Shown here in pieces: positions 6,108 to 7,419 of a stretch of 7,419 nt of DNA. The position numbers and the translations under genes were made by a program. Source of the stretch: SAR202 cluster bacterium (GTDB lineage: Bacteria; Chloroflexota; Dehalococcoidia; SAR202; GCA-002694895); assembly GCA_009391605.1 (NCBI GenBank), contig VFGQ01000101.1, positions 1 through 7,419 of the forward strand, in the 5' to 3' direction. How positions within the stretch are numbered: the first letter of the stretch is position 1; every line of letters starts with the position of its first letter. Under the pieces are notes generated by a model, which had not been told where the DNA came from, did not search any database, and saw only the letters and a program-made list of their open reading frames with translations.

Positions 6108-7419
6108 GTGTATAAAAAATATAAAATAATTTTTGTAAATCTAATTGTTTTATTAATTATATTTATTATAATTTTGATTGGATTTTTTATTAATCCAAAA
6201 TTAGATTTTCTTAGTTTCAATAATGGTAATTCTGTCATTAAAGATATTAGTACTTATTGTACGAAATTAAAAAATAGTTCAAATAAATATATAGGAACTA
6301 ATCAGAAACTATTATGGCAGGGCAAGTTAAATAATGCTAAAGATGAGTATAATATTTGGTTTGCTAAATTAGGTTTAGCTAAAGCTGAAATGAGTCTAGG
6401 TGGTTTTGATGAGGCGATAAATATTATTGAAGAAGTTTTAAGTAGTGAAAATTTTCAAAATTTACCTGATACATCAAAAGTTATGACTTATAATACAGCC
6501 GCCTTGATATATATTAAAGCAGCTGAGGTTAAGAATTGTGTGATTCCTGGCGGGTCAATTGTATGTCAATTGCCTACAGACAATAATTATAAACAAGATT
6601 ATACGGATTATTCTTATAAGGCAATTGAAGTAATAAATGAATGGTTAATGATTGATTCAGAGAATTTAAAGGCAAAATGGTTATTAAATATTGTTTATAT
6701 GTCAATCGGAGAATATCCAGAAAGTATCAATAAAGATTTGCTGATTGAAGTTCCAGGACAAAATTTATCATCTATACATACAGGATTTATAGATGTATCT
6801 ATAGATAGCGGTATTTATAATGTGGATTTGGCAGGAGGAGTTATTTTTGACGATTTTAATAATGATGGTTATCCAGATTTAATTACTTCAACGTGGGACC
6901 CTTGTTCTTCAATGAAATTTTATTTGAATAAAGGGATTAATGGATTCAAAGATATTACTGAAAATTCGAATTTATCTACTCAGTTAGGTGGATTAAATAT
7001 TATTTCTACTGATTATAACAATGATGGTTTTCTAGATATTTATGTTTTAAGAGGTGGATGGTTAATGGAAGAAGGGGAAATGATTAATAGTTTATTAAAA
7101 AACAATGGAGATATGACGTTTACAGATGTAACTCAAGACGTAAATTTGTCAGATTTTGCTTATCCTACCCAGTCAGCTTCTTGGGGAGATTATGATAATG
7201 ATGGCGATTTAGATTTATTTATATGTAATGAGTCATATAAAGGTGAAAATGAAAATATTATTTATCCTAGTCAATTGTTTAATAATAATAATAATAAATT
7301 TTTAGATGTTTCTATACAGGCATCAATATCAAATGATAGATATTGTAAATCATCTGATTGGGGTGATTACAATAATGATGGGTTGATAGATTTATTTATA
7401 TCTAATTTTGCCGGTGAAA
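6108..7419 (+). CDS. Membrane-anchored TPR plus FG-GAP/VCBS repeat protein (CRTAC1-like), C-terminus beyond the window
   Basis: An open frame of 437 codons runs to the right edge without a stop. The start is GTG 6108: an in-frame stop lies three codons upstream, and AAAAGAGA, the same motif as before sucC, lies about 11 nt upstream. Residues 7-28 form one hydrophobic segment after MYKKYK, so a signal anchor or uncleaved signal peptide with the rest outside the cytoplasm is likely. Residues 82-112 fit a TPR (WFAKLGLAKAEMSLGGFDEA). Another helical repeat spans about 167-206 and contains KWLLNIVYMSIGEYPES (190-206). A Cys pair, C144 and C153 (NC-x8-C), lies between. Four Ca-loop VCBS motifs start at residues 249, 302, 361 and 420 (e.g. 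DYDNDGDLD). TPR plus FG-GAP is a known architecture usually ending in ASPIC/UnbV, so more blades and that domain are expected downstream. The molecular function of the family is unknown. An (AAT)5 tract encodes an Asn run. Confidence 0.9.
   Translation, partial: MYKKYKIIFVNLIVLLIIFIIILIGFFINPKLDFLSFNNGNSVIKDISTYCTKLKNSSNKYIGTNQKLLWQGKLNNAKDEYNIWFAKLGLAKAEMSLGGFDEAINIIEEVLSSENFQNLPDTSKVMTYNTAALIYIKAAEVKNCVIPGGSIVCQLPTDNNYKQDYTDYSYKAIEVINEWLMIDSENLKAKWLLNIVYMSIGEYPESINKDLLIEVPGQNLSSIHTGFIDVSIDSGIYNVDLAGGVIFDDFNNDGYPDLITSTWDPCSSMKFYLNKGINGFKDITENSNLSTQLGGLNIISTDYNNDGFLDIYVLRGGWLMEEGEMINSLLKNNGDMTFTDVTQDVNLSDFAYPTQSASWGDYDNDGDLDLFICNESYKGENENIIYPSQLFNNNNNKFLDVSIQASISNDRYCKSSDWGDYNNDGLIDLFISNFAGE

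Noticed and set aside
2970..7419. CRISPR or DNA-level repeat array
   Set aside because: The recurring Asp/Asn-Gly motifs are protein-level VCBS repeats with irregular spacing and divergent DNA, not identical direct repeats with spacers.

Overview
The window is AT-rich, gene-dense chromosomal DNA from a bacterium using the standard bacterial code. It shows FCB-type content: long proteins with FG-GAP/VCBS propeller repeats and an ASPIC/UnbV domain. It also has compact spacing, recognisable AAAAGAGA or AAGAGGT ribosome-binding sites, tRNA genes without encoded CCA, and mostly TTG/GTG start codons. I infer an uncultivated, probably marine, FCB-group-like lineage (for example a Marinimicrobia/SAR406 or Bacteroidota relative). 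This placement is low confidence because no phylogenetic marker was aligned.

Layout. Positions 1-306 (minus) are the N-terminal part of uvrA, which runs off the left edge. A short AT-rich divergent promoter region (307-451) follows. Next comes a plus-strand block: tRNA-Ser(UGA), then sucC 22 nt later, then sucD 6 nt after sucC. Together sucC and sucD encode both subunits of ADP/GDP-forming succinyl-CoA synthetase of the TCA cycle. Three bases beyond the sucD stop, the opposite strand ends with tRNA-Leu(UAG). This tRNA sits 5 nt downstream of a 1103-codon minus-strand gene (2695-6006). Across a 101-bp gap, a divergent plus-strand gene begins at GTG 6108 and runs off the right edge; it encodes a membrane-anchored TPR plus FG-GAP/VCBS protein.

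The most notable object is the 1103-residue protein. Its first ~365 residues look like a polytopic permease of the ArsP/DUF318 (YraQ-like) family with a membrane CxxC motif. They are fused through a polar linker to seven calcium-loop FG-GAP/VCBS motifs (one seven-bladed beta-propeller) and a C-terminal ASPIC/UnbV domain. The adjacent divergent gene carries the same kind of propeller on a TPR-containing, membrane-anchored protein, so the right half of the window looks like a small surface/envelope module of unknown function. The left half is housekeeping (DNA repair, tRNA, TCA cycle).

Regulation that can be read: a perfect TATAAT precedes tRNA-Ser and probably drives tRNA-Ser-sucC-sucD as one transcript. 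A second perfect TATAAT, in the same GATATAAT context, lies inside the last codons of the permease-propeller gene and could drive tRNA-Leu independently.
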